DNA of 64,000 nucleotides, from assembly GCA_900542825.1 (NCBI GenBank), contig UQOY01000008.1, positions 1-64,000 on the forward strand. The letters run 5' to 3'. The position numbers and the translations under genes were made by a program. This stretch comes from an uncultured Collinsella sp. (GTDB lineage: Bacteria > Actinomycetota > Coriobacteriia > Coriobacteriales > Coriobacteriaceae). This document shows positions 16,485-24,169 of the stretch, one piece after another (positions within the stretch are counted from its first letter, which is position 1; each line of letters starts with the position of its first letter). The notes under the pieces were generated by a model that was not told the DNA's origin, did not search any database, and was given only the letters and a program-made list of their open reading frames with translations.

Positions 16485-16534
16485 TGACGTTTCCGCAGAT
16501 AAAACCGACCAAAATAAACCTGTCCCTTTTTGGC
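16485..16534 (-). repeat. 50 bp dispersed repeat, copy 1
   Basis: Its reverse complement matches 38253-38302 at 45 of 50 positions. Both copies contain AAAAAGGGACAGGTTTATTT and GGTTTTATCTG, and both lie just after a gene end (feoB here, moaC-mobB there). Confidence 0.85.
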
Positions 16535-16584
16535 AGGTGGAGAATGGGGTAAAGTAAGTGGTGGTTAACTAGAGGAGGCTTGCT

Positions 16585-16785
16585 ATGGCACCTATCGATA
16601 TTGTTGTACTGGCTGTTATCGGTATTGCGTTTGTCGCCGTGTGCGTGCGCATCTACCGCAAGGGCACCTGCGCCGACTGCGCTCAGGGTGGCGTTTGCAC
16701 GGGGCATTGCTCCAACAAAAAGACGTGCGCCGCACTTAAGGGCGTGGACAAAATCGCCGAAGACTTGGGCCGCGGTATTCATTAA
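16585..16785 (+). CDS. FeoB-associated Cys-rich membrane protein
   Basis: A 66-residue protein with one N-terminal membrane segment (IVVLAVIGIAFVAVCVRIY), then a cysteine-rich tail CADCAQGGVCTGHCSNKKTC and a short basic/acidic end. This matches the small FeoB-associated Cys-rich family found beside feoB in anaerobes. A role in iron handling or FeoB assembly is inferred from context only. AGAGGAGG lies just before ATG 16585. The feoB terminator separates it from feoB, so it probably has its own promoter. Confidence 0.8.
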   Translation: MAPIDIVVLAVIGIAFVAVCVRIYRKGTCADCAQGGVCTGHCSNKKTCAALKGVDKIAEDLGRGIH

Positions 16786-16887
16786 CCGACCGGCGTCTGG
16801 GTATGTTTGACTGCGGATACGGCGGTTGCTGATACGATAGGTGTGTTAGCAACTGCCGCCGAGCGGCTCAAACGAAAGGAACCCTGT

Positions 16888-18837
16888 ATGGAGTCCTCTG
16901 CCTATCCGATGCTCTTTAGCCCGATCAAGGTCGGTACGACCGAGGTCAAGAACCGCGTCTTTATGCCGCCGGTGTCCACCAACCTGGCCGATCATGGCTA
17001 TGTGACTGACGACTTGGTCGATCATTACCGTGCCCGCGCCAAGGGCGGCGTGGGCCTCATCATTACCGAGGTCGTGACGGTCGAGCCCACCTATACCTAT
17101 CTGCCGGGCGACATGTGCTGCTACGACGACACGTTTATCCCCGGCTGGGAAAAGCTCGCCGCGGCCGTCCACGAGTATGGCTGCAAGATCATGCCGCAGC
17201 TCTTCCACCCCGCCTACATGGCCTTTAACGTTCCGGGCACGCCGCGCCTGGTCGCTCCGTCCTTTGTGGGCCCGTCTTACGCCCGCGAGGCACCGCGCCC
17301 CATCACGGTTGACGAGATCCACGAGCTCACGCACCAGTTTGGCGACGCCGCCGTGCGTATGCAAAAGGCTGGCGTCGATGGCGTCGAGGTCCACGCGGCG
17401 CACGCCCACGGCATGCTCGGCGGCTTTTTGACCCCGCTCTACAACAAGCGTACCGATGAGTACGGTGGCTCGCTCGGCGCTCGCATGCGCTTTTTGCTCG
17501 AGGTCATCGCCGAGATTCGCGAGCGCTGCGGCAAGGACTTTATCATCGACGTCCGCATCTCGGGTGACGAGTACACCGATGGTGGCCTGACCCTCAACGA
17601 CATGATCTACGTCTCGCGTCGCCTGGAGAAGGCCGGCGTCGACATGATTCACGTGTCGGGCGGCACCACCATCAAGCGCGGCTCTGCGATTCCCGCCGCC
17701 GGCACGCAGCAGGCCTCGCACGCCGCCTGCTCGCGCGAGATCAAAAAGCACGTCAACATTCCCGTCGCCACCGTCGGCCGCATCAACGAGGCCTGGATTG
17801 CCGAGGAGCTGATCGAGGACGGCGCTGCCGATATTTGCATGATGGGCCGCGCCAATCTGTGCGATGCCGAGTTCTGTAACAAGGCTGCTGCCGGCAACGC
17901 CGACGACATCCGCCCCTGCATCGGTTGCCTGCGCTGCCTGAACGGCATTATGTTCGGCAAGCGCATCTCCTGCACCGTCAACCCGGACGTGGAGCGCGAC
18001 GAGGCTGGCTACGAGCCTGCCGCAGAGGCCAAGAACGTTCTGGTCGTGGGTGCTGGTCCTGCGGGTATGGAGGCAGCCTACATTGCCGCCAAGCGCGGCC
18101 ACAACGTGGTGCTCGTGGATAAGCAGGACGAACCGGGCGGCGAGATGCGCATCGCGGCCGTTCCGCCGGCAAAGCAGGAGCTCACTCGCGTGATCAAGTA
18201 CCAGTATCGTCGTCTGGCCGAGGCGGGAGTGAAGTGCATATTTGGCACCGAGCTTACTGCCGAGGACATTCAGCGCGACTACGCTGGTTACGAGGTTGTC
18301 CTGGCTTATGGTGCTGAGCCCATCGCCCCGGCCTTCATGCAGGGCTTTAAGCAGGTTATGACGGCTGACGACCTGCTGGGCGGCAAGGCTTTCCCGGGTA
18401 AGAAGATCGTCATCGTGGGCGGCGGCACCGTCGGCTGCGAGACGGCCGATTACCTGGCCCCGCTGGTCAACGACCTGTCGCCGGCCAACCGCGACGTCAC
18501 CGTCATCGAGATGACCAAGACGCTCGCCGCCAACGAGGGTGGTGCCGGTCGTGCGGTGCTCATCACGCGCATGCTCTCCAAGGGCGTCCATGTGCTGACC
18601 GAGGCCAAGGTGACCGAGATCACCGAGGATACCATCAGCTATGAGAAGGATGGCGAGGTCCATACCATCGCCGGTGCCGATACGCTGGTGCTTGCCATGG
18701 GCTATCGTCCCAATACCAAGCTGGCCGACGATCTGGCTGCAGCCGGTGTTGCCACCCACGTGCTGGGCGATGCCAACAAGTGCGGCAACATCCGCGACGC
18801 CATCGGCGATGGCTACAAGATCGCCTGCGAGCTCTAA
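16888..18837 (+). CDS. Old yellow enzyme-family ene-reductase (FMN, FAD, 4Fe-4S)
   Basis: A 649-residue flavoenzyme of the 2,4-dienoyl-CoA reductase/BaiCD type. Residues about 1-360 form the FMN-binding TIM barrel (FMPPVSTNLAD, VEVHAAHAHGMLGGFLTPLYNKRTDEYGGS). CIGCLRC followed after 11 residues by Cys is the 4Fe-4S ligand set, in CX2CX2C spacing where many relatives have CX2CX3C. VLVVGAGPAGMEAA and IVIVGGGTVGCETA are FAD and NAD(P) dinucleotide folds. ATG 16888 with AAAGGA is preferred to an upstream frame at 16807. The substrate is unknown; enoyl-CoA, enone or bile-acid intermediates are all possible. TTGACT near 16807 and GATACGAT near 16831 may be its promoter. Confidence 0.88.
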   Translation: MESSAYPMLFSPIKVGTTEVKNRVFMPPVSTNLADHGYVTDDLVDHYRARAKGGVGLIITEVVTVEPTYTYLPGDMCCYDDTFIPGWEKLAAAVHEYGCKIMPQLFHPAYMAFNVPGTPRLVAPSFVGPSYAREAPRPITVDEIHELTHQFGDAAVRMQKAGVDGVEVHAAHAHGMLGGFLTPLYNKRTDEYGGSLGARMRFLLEVIAEIRERCGKDFIIDVRISGDEYTDGGLTLNDMIYVSRRLEKAGVDMIHVSGGTTIKRGSAIPAAGTQQASHAACSREIKKHVNIPVATVGRINEAWIAEELIEDGAADICMMGRANLCDAEFCNKAAAGNADDIRPCIGCLRCLNGIMFGKRISCTVNPDVERDEAGYEPAAEAKNVLVVGAGPAGMEAAYIAAKRGHNVVLVDKQDEPGGEMRIAAVPPAKQELTRVIKYQYRRLAEAGVKCIFGTELTAEDIQRDYAGYEVVLAYGAEPIAPAFMQGFKQVMTADDLLGGKAFPGKKIVIVGGGTVGCETADYLAPLVNDLSPANRDVTVIEMTKTLAANEGGAGRAVLITRMLSKGVHVLTEAKVTEITEDTISYEKDGEVHTIAGADTLVLAMGYRPNTKLADDLAAAGVATHVLGDANKCGNIRDAIGDGYKIACEL

Positions 18838-18890
18838 TCAATCCCTTGGCGCATGAGGAGGGGCGTCTCTGCGCCATCTGATAGCAAAAC

Positions 18891-18925
18891 AGCGGTGGTG
18901 TCCCGGGTTTCGGGATGCCGCCGCT
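18891..18925 (+). terminator. Hairpin after the ene-reductase gene
   Basis: AGCGG-GG-GTCCCG pairs with CGGGATGCCGCCGCT, followed by TGCTCTTG. The T tract is poor, so it is a moderate call. Confidence 0.5.
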
Positions 18926-19043
18926 TGCTCTTGTGATCTTGGCGACGCGAGCGCGCCCTATTTCACCGCAACTGAGGGAATGGGGGATGCGATAGTATTA
19001 CGTGGTGATATTCGACAAACCGTGGGCTTCATCCGAGGGCTTT

Positions 19044-19736
19044 ATGGAACAGCACCAGCATTATCAGAGCCTGCAAGACCAGGCATACAACGCATTGCGC
19101 TCCAAGATCATCTATGCCGAGCTCAAACCCGGCACGCGCCTTTCGGCGATTGGTCTGGAAAAGGAGACGGGAATCGGGCGCACGCCCATTCGCGAGTCTT
19201 TTGTGCGCCTGCGCGAGCAAGAGCTGGTGGAAACGCGTCCCAAGAGCGGCACCTACGTCTCTAAGATCAGCATGGAACACGCCGAGAATGCCTGTTTCTT
19301 GCGCGAGAAACTCGAAAGAAGCGTGCTTATTAAATGCTGCTCTGCCGCCACGTCCGAGCAAAAGCATCGGCTCGAGCAGATTCTTGCCGAGTCCGAGTCG
19401 CTCGACCATAGCGAGACGCGTCGCTTTTTCGATCTGGACAATCTGTTCCATGAGACGTGTTTTGAGATTGCCGGTCGTCACATGCTGTGGGATTGGATGA
19501 AGAGCGTCAACACGCATTTTGAGCGATACAACTGGTTGCGTATGGTGTCGCAGGATCTGGATTGGGAGCCGATTCGTCGACAGCATCGCCGAATTCTCGA
19601 GGCTATTAAGAGGGGCGATACCGACACGGCGAGCTATCTGGCAGAGACGCACTTGCATCTGATGCCCGAGGAGCAGGGCCCGGTTATCGCCCTGCATCCC
19701 GACTATTTCGAGCTGTCCAAAGACTCGTCTATCTAG
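19044..19736 (+). CDS. GntR-family (FCD) transcriptional regulator
   Basis: A 230-residue regulator with an N-terminal winged helix (AYNALRSKIIYAELKPGTRLS, EKETGIGRTPIRESFVRLREQELVETRPKSGTYVS) and an all-helical FCD ligand domain. The FCD has the usual acidic/His residues for metal or acid binding (DLDNLFHE, HRRILEAIKRGD, TASYLAETHLHL). ATG 19044 is preferred, with GAGGG just upstream; GTG 19002 would add 14 residues but overlaps a -10-like GATAGTATT. The FCD group commonly senses carboxylic acids. It may regulate the neighbouring ene-reductase, but that is only context. Confidence 0.88.
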   Translation: MEQHQHYQSLQDQAYNALRSKIIYAELKPGTRLSAIGLEKETGIGRTPIRESFVRLREQELVETRPKSGTYVSKISMEHAENACFLREKLERSVLIKCCSAATSEQKHRLEQILAESESLDHSETRRFFDLDNLFHETCFEIAGRHMLWDWMKSVNTHFERYNWLRMVSQDLDWEPIRRQHRRILEAIKRGDTDTASYLAETHLHLMPEEQGPVIALHPDYFELSKDSSI

Positions 19737-19859
19737 CCCATCACCGCATCTGCTCGATACGCAAAAACGATGCTGCTCACCTACAGCGTTTTGCAACCGA
19801 GATTTTTAAAAATGCCTAAAATGGCTCAGACTGCCGACAAATGGGAAACGGGGTGCGCT

Positions 19860-20882
19860 ATGGCGCAGATGAGAATCAAGGACATTGCCGCTGAGGCGGG
19901 CGTGAGTCCGGCCACGGTCTCGCGCTATCTCAACAACCGCCCCGGGCAGATGACCGAGGAAACCCGTGCTCGCATCGCGGCGGTTATCGAGCGCACCGGC
20001 TATCGCCCACGTGCCGCCGCACGCAATCTGCGCAGCTCGCGCACCAACCTCATCGGCGTGATCTTGGCCGACATTGCCAACCCGTTCTCGAGCGCAATGC
20101 TCGAAGGGCTTTCCGCCAGCGCCGCCGCGCGCGGCTGCTCGCTCATGACGGCCATTAGCGGCAACGACCCCGCCAAGGAGGCAGAGTCGCTCACCAGACT
20201 TATCGATGCCGGCGTGGACGGCCTGGTCGTCAATACCTGCGGAGGCAACGACAAGGCGATCGCCGCGGCCGCGGGGCGCCTGCCCGTTGTACTGCTCGAC
20301 CGCGACGTTGCCGACGGTGGCATCGATCTGGTGACCTCCAACAACCGTGAGTTGGTCGCTGGCCTGGTAGACGCCTTGGCTGCTGCGGGCAGCGAGCGTC
20401 TGTGCCTGCTTACCGAGGCAAGCGATGACAGCCCCGTGCGTCGTGAGCGCGCTGAGGCGTTTGCCGACGAGCTCTCGCGCCGCGGCCTGGCCGGCGAGGT
20501 CGTCATCTTGGCAGACGGTGGCGTTGAGGGTGTCAGTCGCCTGGACGAGACCATCCGCGGCTATGCGGGTAAAAAGCTCGGCCTCATTGCCGTCAACGGC
20601 CTAGTTTTCCTGCGTCTGACCGAGGCGCTGGCACAGCTGGGGCCCTCGTTGCCGGCTGGCCTCAAGATTGCGACGTTTGACGATTACCCCTGGAACCACG
20701 TGCTCTTTGGCGGTGTGACCACGGCCGCGCAGGATACCCTCACCATTGCCGAGCGCGTGGTCGAGCGTCTGTCCGAGCGCATCGGCGTCGTTACCACCAC
20801 CGTGGGCGAAGCCGCAAAGCTGGCGCCCAAGCGCATCGAGATCCCCGGTTACATCGAACACCGCGCTTCGACCTCGCGCTAG
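19860..20882 (+). CDS. LacI-family transcriptional regulator
   Basis: A 340-residue repressor with an N-terminal LacI helix-turn-helix (RIKDIAAEAGVSPATVSRYLNNRPGQMTEETRARI) and hinge (GYRPRAAARNLRSSRTNLIGVI), followed by a periplasmic-binding-protein-like sugar domain. ATG 19860 puts the HTH at the normal position; an in-frame start at 19770 would add 30 atypical residues. No sugar catabolic genes flank it, so the effector is unknown. Confidence 0.88.
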   Translation: MAQMRIKDIAAEAGVSPATVSRYLNNRPGQMTEETRARIAAVIERTGYRPRAAARNLRSSRTNLIGVILADIANPFSSAMLEGLSASAAARGCSLMTAISGNDPAKEAESLTRLIDAGVDGLVVNTCGGNDKAIAAAAGRLPVVLLDRDVADGGIDLVTSNNRELVAGLVDALAAAGSERLCLLTEASDDSPVRRERAEAFADELSRRGLAGEVVILADGGVEGVSRLDETIRGYAGKKLGLIAVNGLVFLRLTEALAQLGPSLPAGLKIATFDDYPWNHVLFGGVTTAAQDTLTIAERVVERLSERIGVVTTTVGEAAKLAPKRIEIPGYIEHRASTSR

Positions 20883-20900
20883 TTTGTGTGATAATATATA

Positions 20901-20920
20901 GACAATGTCATACAGGAGGT
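20901..20920 (+). promoter_or_regulatory. Leader of the MNT/HEPN pair
   Basis: GACAATGTC is a small perfect palindrome just upstream of a strong AGGAGG. The AT-rich GATAATATATA directly before it is a plausible -10 region. Autoregulation by the RelB/DinJ-like domain is inferred. Confidence 0.35.
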
Positions 20921-20924
20921 ATCC

Positions 20925-21419
20925 ATGGCTGCGTCTGTGCTGAGTGTGCGAGTGGACTCGTCAATTAAAGACTCATTTGCCGAGCTGTGTGAAGAACTTG
21001 GCATGACTTCGTCTGTTGCGGTCAATATGTTTATGAGACAGATGCTGCGCGAGCGTTCGCTGCCGTTTGTTCCTTCACTTGGTAAAAGCTCTGCGAGCGA
21101 AAGCGCCGCGGCGGGCATTTTGGATATTGCCCAGATTGAGTCCGCCGTCCGCGAGGCAGCCAGATCGATTCCCGCCATCAAAACCGTGATTCTTTTTGGT
21201 TCGTATGCCCGTGGTGAGGCGCATGCCGATAGTGATATTGACTTGCGTCTCGTAGTCGATCGCGAGCAGGGTTTCGGTCTTTTCGCGTTGTCGGCGTTTG
21301 GTGAGGCGGTGCGCAAAGAAACCGGGAGGCAGGTTGACCTCGTCTCTAGTGATCATCTTGATGACGATCTTGCCGCGGCGATTGAGCGCGAAGGAGTGAT
21401 CCTTTATGATCGCGCGTAA
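20925..21419 (+). CDS. RelB/DinJ-like domain fused to MNT nucleotidyltransferase (MntA-type antitoxin)
   Basis: A 164-residue protein with two parts. Residues 1-50 (VLSVRVDSSIKDSFAELCEE, LGMTSSVAVNMFMRQMLRE, RSLPFVPSL) look like a RelB/DinJ ribbon-helix-helix antitoxin, including the alkaline RxxLPF end typical of DinJ. After a short linker, residues 85-164 form a minimal nucleotidyltransferase with GSYARGEAHADSDID (residues 92-106), an exact GSX10DXD motif. MntA-type antitoxins use this to AMPylate the partner HEPN toxin. The HEPN gene overlaps its end by 14 bases. AGGAGG lies 6 bases upstream. MntA normally lacks the DNA-binding domain, so the fusion is the unusual feature. Confidence 0.85.
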   Translation: MAASVLSVRVDSSIKDSFAELCEELGMTSSVAVNMFMRQMLRERSLPFVPSLGKSSASESAAAGILDIAQIESAVREAARSIPAIKTVILFGSYARGEAHADSDIDLRLVVDREQGFGLFALSAFGEAVRKETGRQVDLVSSDHLDDDLAAAIEREGVILYDRA

Positions 21420-21777
21420 GTCAGACTGCCTTCGCGCCCAAGAGGTTTTGGAGGCCATCTCTGAAACGAACGAGCGCATCAAGGCTTTTGGTATCACCGA
21501 GGACCAGTTTCTGCATGCGAATGACGTGCGGACGAGGGCGTTGGCGGACTCCCTTTTGATGTGTGCGCTTAGGGCGACGGAAGAAGCGGGCAAATTGTCG
21601 GAACGCTCGCAGCGGCTTCATCCCGAAATCGAATGGCGTGGAATTATCGGCATGAGAAATTATCTTGCGCATGATTACGGCAATGTCGACCGCTCGGTTG
21701 TTTGGGATGCAGTGACGATGGAGTTCCCTGCGCTGGAACGAGCCTGTAGGCAAATTGTCTCCGAATCCGAACGATAG
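21406..21777 (+). CDS. HEPN-domain toxin, HepT type
   Basis: A 123-residue all-helical HEPN protein. RNYLAHDY (residues 84-91) is an exact RX4HXY motif, with Arg84, His89 and Tyr91 as in HepT RNases, whose Tyr is AMPylated by MntA. The preceding WRGIIGMRNYLAHDYGNVD and following VVWDAVTMEFPALE fit the DUF86/HepT fold. It is translationally coupled to the upstream MNT gene by a 14-base overlap. The expected pair function is RNA cleavage held off by AMPylation; target and trigger are unknown. Confidence 0.88.
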   Translation: MIARKSDCLRAQEVLEAISETNERIKAFGITEDQFLHANDVRTRALADSLLMCALRATEEAGKLSERSQRLHPEIEWRGIIGMRNYLAHDYGNVDRSVVWDAVTMEFPALERACRQIVSESER

Positions 21778-21829
21778 TTACTTGTCATATCTGCCTGTTC
21801 GCACACGTTTTTTGAGCGCTTGATACGCT

Positions 21830-21845
21830 TTAACCCTGCGGAAAC
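21830..21845 (+). promoter_or_regulatory. GlnR-box-like half upstream of glnA
   Basis: TTAAC, six bases, then GAAAC fits the gTnAC-n6-GAAAC half of the actinobacterial GlnR box. It lies about 65 bases before glnA, just ahead of a GATAGTAT -10-like run. A second half is not evident. Confidence 0.5.
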
Positions 21846-21910
21846 ATTTTTCTGCGATAGTATCTGCGATATAGACCAGTCGAAACCCGCCCGAAAGAAA
21901 GGGGAGCGAC

Positions 21911-23248
21911 ATGAACCAGCAGAACATCGATTACGTACTCCGCTCCGTAGAGCAGCGTGACATCCGCTTTGTGCGTCTGTGGTTTGTCGACATTCTCGGC
22001 CGCCTCAAGAACTTTGCCATTAGCCCCGAGGACCTCGAGGTCGCTTTTGAGGAGGGCATTGGCTTTGACGGCTCGGCCATCGAGGGCTTTGCCACGCCCG
22101 AGGAAGCCGACATGCTGGCGTTTCCCGATGCTTCGACCTTCCAGATCCTGCCGTGGCGTCCGAGCCACAACGGCGTCGCCCGCGTGTTCTGCGACGTGTG
22201 CACTCCCGATCGCAAGCCGTTTGCCGGCGATCCTCGCGATGCCCTGCGCCGCATGTTCTACAAGGCCGAGAAGGCCGGCTACCTGCTCAACGTGGGTGCC
22301 GAGCTGGAGTACTACTACTTCCCCGACGAGCACACGCCCGAGCCGCTCGACAACGTGGGCTACTTCGATCTTTCGGTGAGCGACGCCGCCCGCGACCTGC
22401 GCCGCAACACGGTCCTCACACTCGAGAAGATGTCCGTGCCCGTGGAGTACACCTTCCACGCCGCCGGTCGCTCGCAGCACGGCATGAGCCTGCGCCACGC
22501 CGAGGCCCTGAGCATGTCCGACGCCATCACCACGGCCAAACTCATCATTAAGCAACAGGCCTACGAGAGCGGTTGCCACGCCTCCTTTATGCCCAAGCCG
22601 TTGGCGGGCGAGGACGGCAGCGCCATGTTTTTGCATCAGTCGCTGTTCAACCACGACGGCAACAACGTCTTTTGGGGCGAGGACGACGAGAAGTACCACC
22701 TCTCCGATATCGCCAAGCACTATATGGCCGGCATCCTGGCGCACGCGCGCGAGATCAGCGCCATCACCAACCCCACGGTCAACTCGTATAAGCGCATCAC
22801 CACGGGCGGCGACTCCGTGCCGCAGTACGCCACGTGGGGCCTGCGCAACCGCGCGAGCATGATCCGAATCCCGGTCTACAAGCCCGGCAAGCAGCTGTCC
22901 ACGCGCATCGAGCTTCGTAGCCCCGACCCCATGGCCAACCCGTATCTGGTCAACGCCGTCACGCTGGCGGCTGGTCTGGACGGCATCGAGCGCAAGCTGG
23001 AGCTCCCGCCCGAGGCCACGGCCGAGACGCTCAAGCTCACCGACCGCCAGATGCTCGAGGCCGGCTACACGCCGCTGCCGCGCTCGCTCAAAGAGGCACT
23101 CGACGTCTTTGAGGACTCGCAGTTTATGAAGGATGCCCTCGGCGAGCACATCCACGGCTTCTTCCTCAAAAAGAAGCGCGACGAGTGGCATAAGTTTGAG
23201 TCCACGATCACCGAGTGGGAGATTAAGCACTACCTGGCGAACTCCTAA
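21911..23248 (+). CDS. glnA: Glutamine synthetase, type I
   Basis: Makes glutamine from glutamate, ammonia and ATP. At 445 residues it is a GSI-alpha-like enzyme. Signatures are GFDGSAIEGF, GAELEYYYFP (metal site), AAGRSQHGMSLRHAEAL, FMPKPLAGEDGSAMFLHQS, NPTVNSYKRI and RIELRSPDPMANPYL. I see no GSI-beta adenylylation signature at the C-terminus. AAAGGGGAG precedes ATG 21911. A GlnR-like regulator gene follows after 50 bases. Confidence 0.96.
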   Translation: MNQQNIDYVLRSVEQRDIRFVRLWFVDILGRLKNFAISPEDLEVAFEEGIGFDGSAIEGFATPEEADMLAFPDASTFQILPWRPSHNGVARVFCDVCTPDRKPFAGDPRDALRRMFYKAEKAGYLLNVGAELEYYYFPDEHTPEPLDNVGYFDLSVSDAARDLRRNTVLTLEKMSVPVEYTFHAAGRSQHGMSLRHAEALSMSDAITTAKLIIKQQAYESGCHASFMPKPLAGEDGSAMFLHQSLFNHDGNNVFWGEDDEKYHLSDIAKHYMAGILAHAREISAITNPTVNSYKRITTGGDSVPQYATWGLRNRASMIRIPVYKPGKQLSTRIELRSPDPMANPYLVNAVTLAAGLDGIERKLELPPEATAETLKLTDRQMLEAGYTPLPRSLKEALDVFEDSQFMKDALGEHIHGFFLKKKRDEWHKFESTITEWEIKHYLANS

Positions 23249-23298
23249 TCGCGCTGGCTTGTTTCAGTACGATTGAGCTCATTTCTTTGGAGGCCGAT

Positions 23299-23961
23299 AT
23301 GTCCGAAAAGAGTGCCCTGTTCATGGCGCGCACGACGCGCTTCCACGAGTTTGCCCGCAGCTTGACGACCACCCTGGGTGTCGAGGTGAGCCTGGCAACT
23401 CCCGATTCACCGACTGCGGCGCACGACTTTGACCTGCTGATCCTCGATTCCGATGGCATTCGCAGCGACCGTATCGATCAGATTGCCAAGTGGCTTGATG
23501 ATCGTGGCGGCGTTCCCATGTTGGTGATCGTCGACGACGAGGCGCTCGGCACCCTGCGCCTGCCGAATCACGCGCATGCCGACTTTGTATGCCCCACGGC
23601 GACGCCCAACGAGCTCAAGGCTCGCGCACAGCGCCTGATGGGCGAGGAGGAGACCGTCACTGCCGACGATGTGCTCAACATCGATAACCTCGAGATTAAT
23701 TTGGCCACCTACCAGGTGACGCTCGATGATGAGCCCATCGACCTGACGCTGATGGAGTACTCGCTACTGAGCTTTTTGGCGACGCATCCCAACCGTGCCT
23801 ACAGCCGCGAGGTGCTGCTGCACCGCGTGTGGGGCTTCGAGTACTGCGGCGGCACGCGCACCGTCGACGTGCACATTCGACGCATCCGCTCCAAGGTGGG
23901 CCCGCAGATCGCGGCACACATCACCACCGTCCGCGGCGTGGGCTATCTGTTTAAGGACTAG
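23299..23961 (+). CDS. GlnR-like atypical OmpR-family regulator
   Basis: A 220-residue protein with a degenerate receiver domain (residues 1-120) and a C-terminal winged helix (LEINLATYQVTLDDEPIDLT, EVLLHRVWGFEYCGGTRTVDVHIRRIRSKVG, TTVRGVGYLF). The receiver lacks the usual acidic pair and Lys, but Asp50 in LLILDSD occupies the position of the GlnR Asp that stabilises the dimer without phosphorylation. No kinase gene is adjacent. With glnA directly upstream and a GlnR-type half-box before glnA, a nitrogen-regulator role is the best inference. GGAGG lies 5 bases before ATG 23299. Confidence 0.78.
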   Translation: MSEKSALFMARTTRFHEFARSLTTTLGVEVSLATPDSPTAAHDFDLLILDSDGIRSDRIDQIAKWLDDRGGVPMLVIVDDEALGTLRLPNHAHADFVCPTATPNELKARAQRLMGEEETVTADDVLNIDNLEINLATYQVTLDDEPIDLTLMEYSLLSFLATHPNRAYSREVLLHRVWGFEYCGGTRTVDVHIRRIRSKVGPQIAAHITTVRGVGYLFKD

Positions 23962-23965
23962 ATTT

Positions 23966-24003
23966 CCACCACAAAGGGGACAGGCATCTTTGTGGTGGTT
24001 TTG
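23966..24003 (+). terminator. CCACCACAAAG terminator repeat, copy 1
   Basis: CCACCACAAAG pairs with CTTTGTGGTGG around GGGACAGGCAT, then TTTT. The same hairpin and loop recur at 38306 and 39880. Confidence 0.8.
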
Positions 24004-24118
24004 ACGCAGATGTGGGTCCCTCTCGAATCTGCAGCAGAACTTAAGCCTTCCTAAAAGATTGCGTTCTCATACACGGACGCCCGCATATTGGGGTACAACT
24101 CAACGTGAACAATGATGG

Positions 24119-24138
24119 CCCGCCACATGTTTGGCGGG
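24119..24138 (+). promoter_or_regulatory. Hairpin in the htrA leader
   Basis: CCCGCCA pairs with TGGCGGG around CATGTT, then TCTTTGG, 31 bases before the htrA start. It could be a small attenuator. Confidence 0.3.
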
Positions 24139-24169
24139 TCTTTGGTTATTTGACGAAAGGATTGCAGCT

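Noticed and set aside
16846..18759. A 637-codon open frame antisense to the ene-reductase
   Set aside because: Shadow frame; the flavoenzyme motifs on the plus strand are clear.
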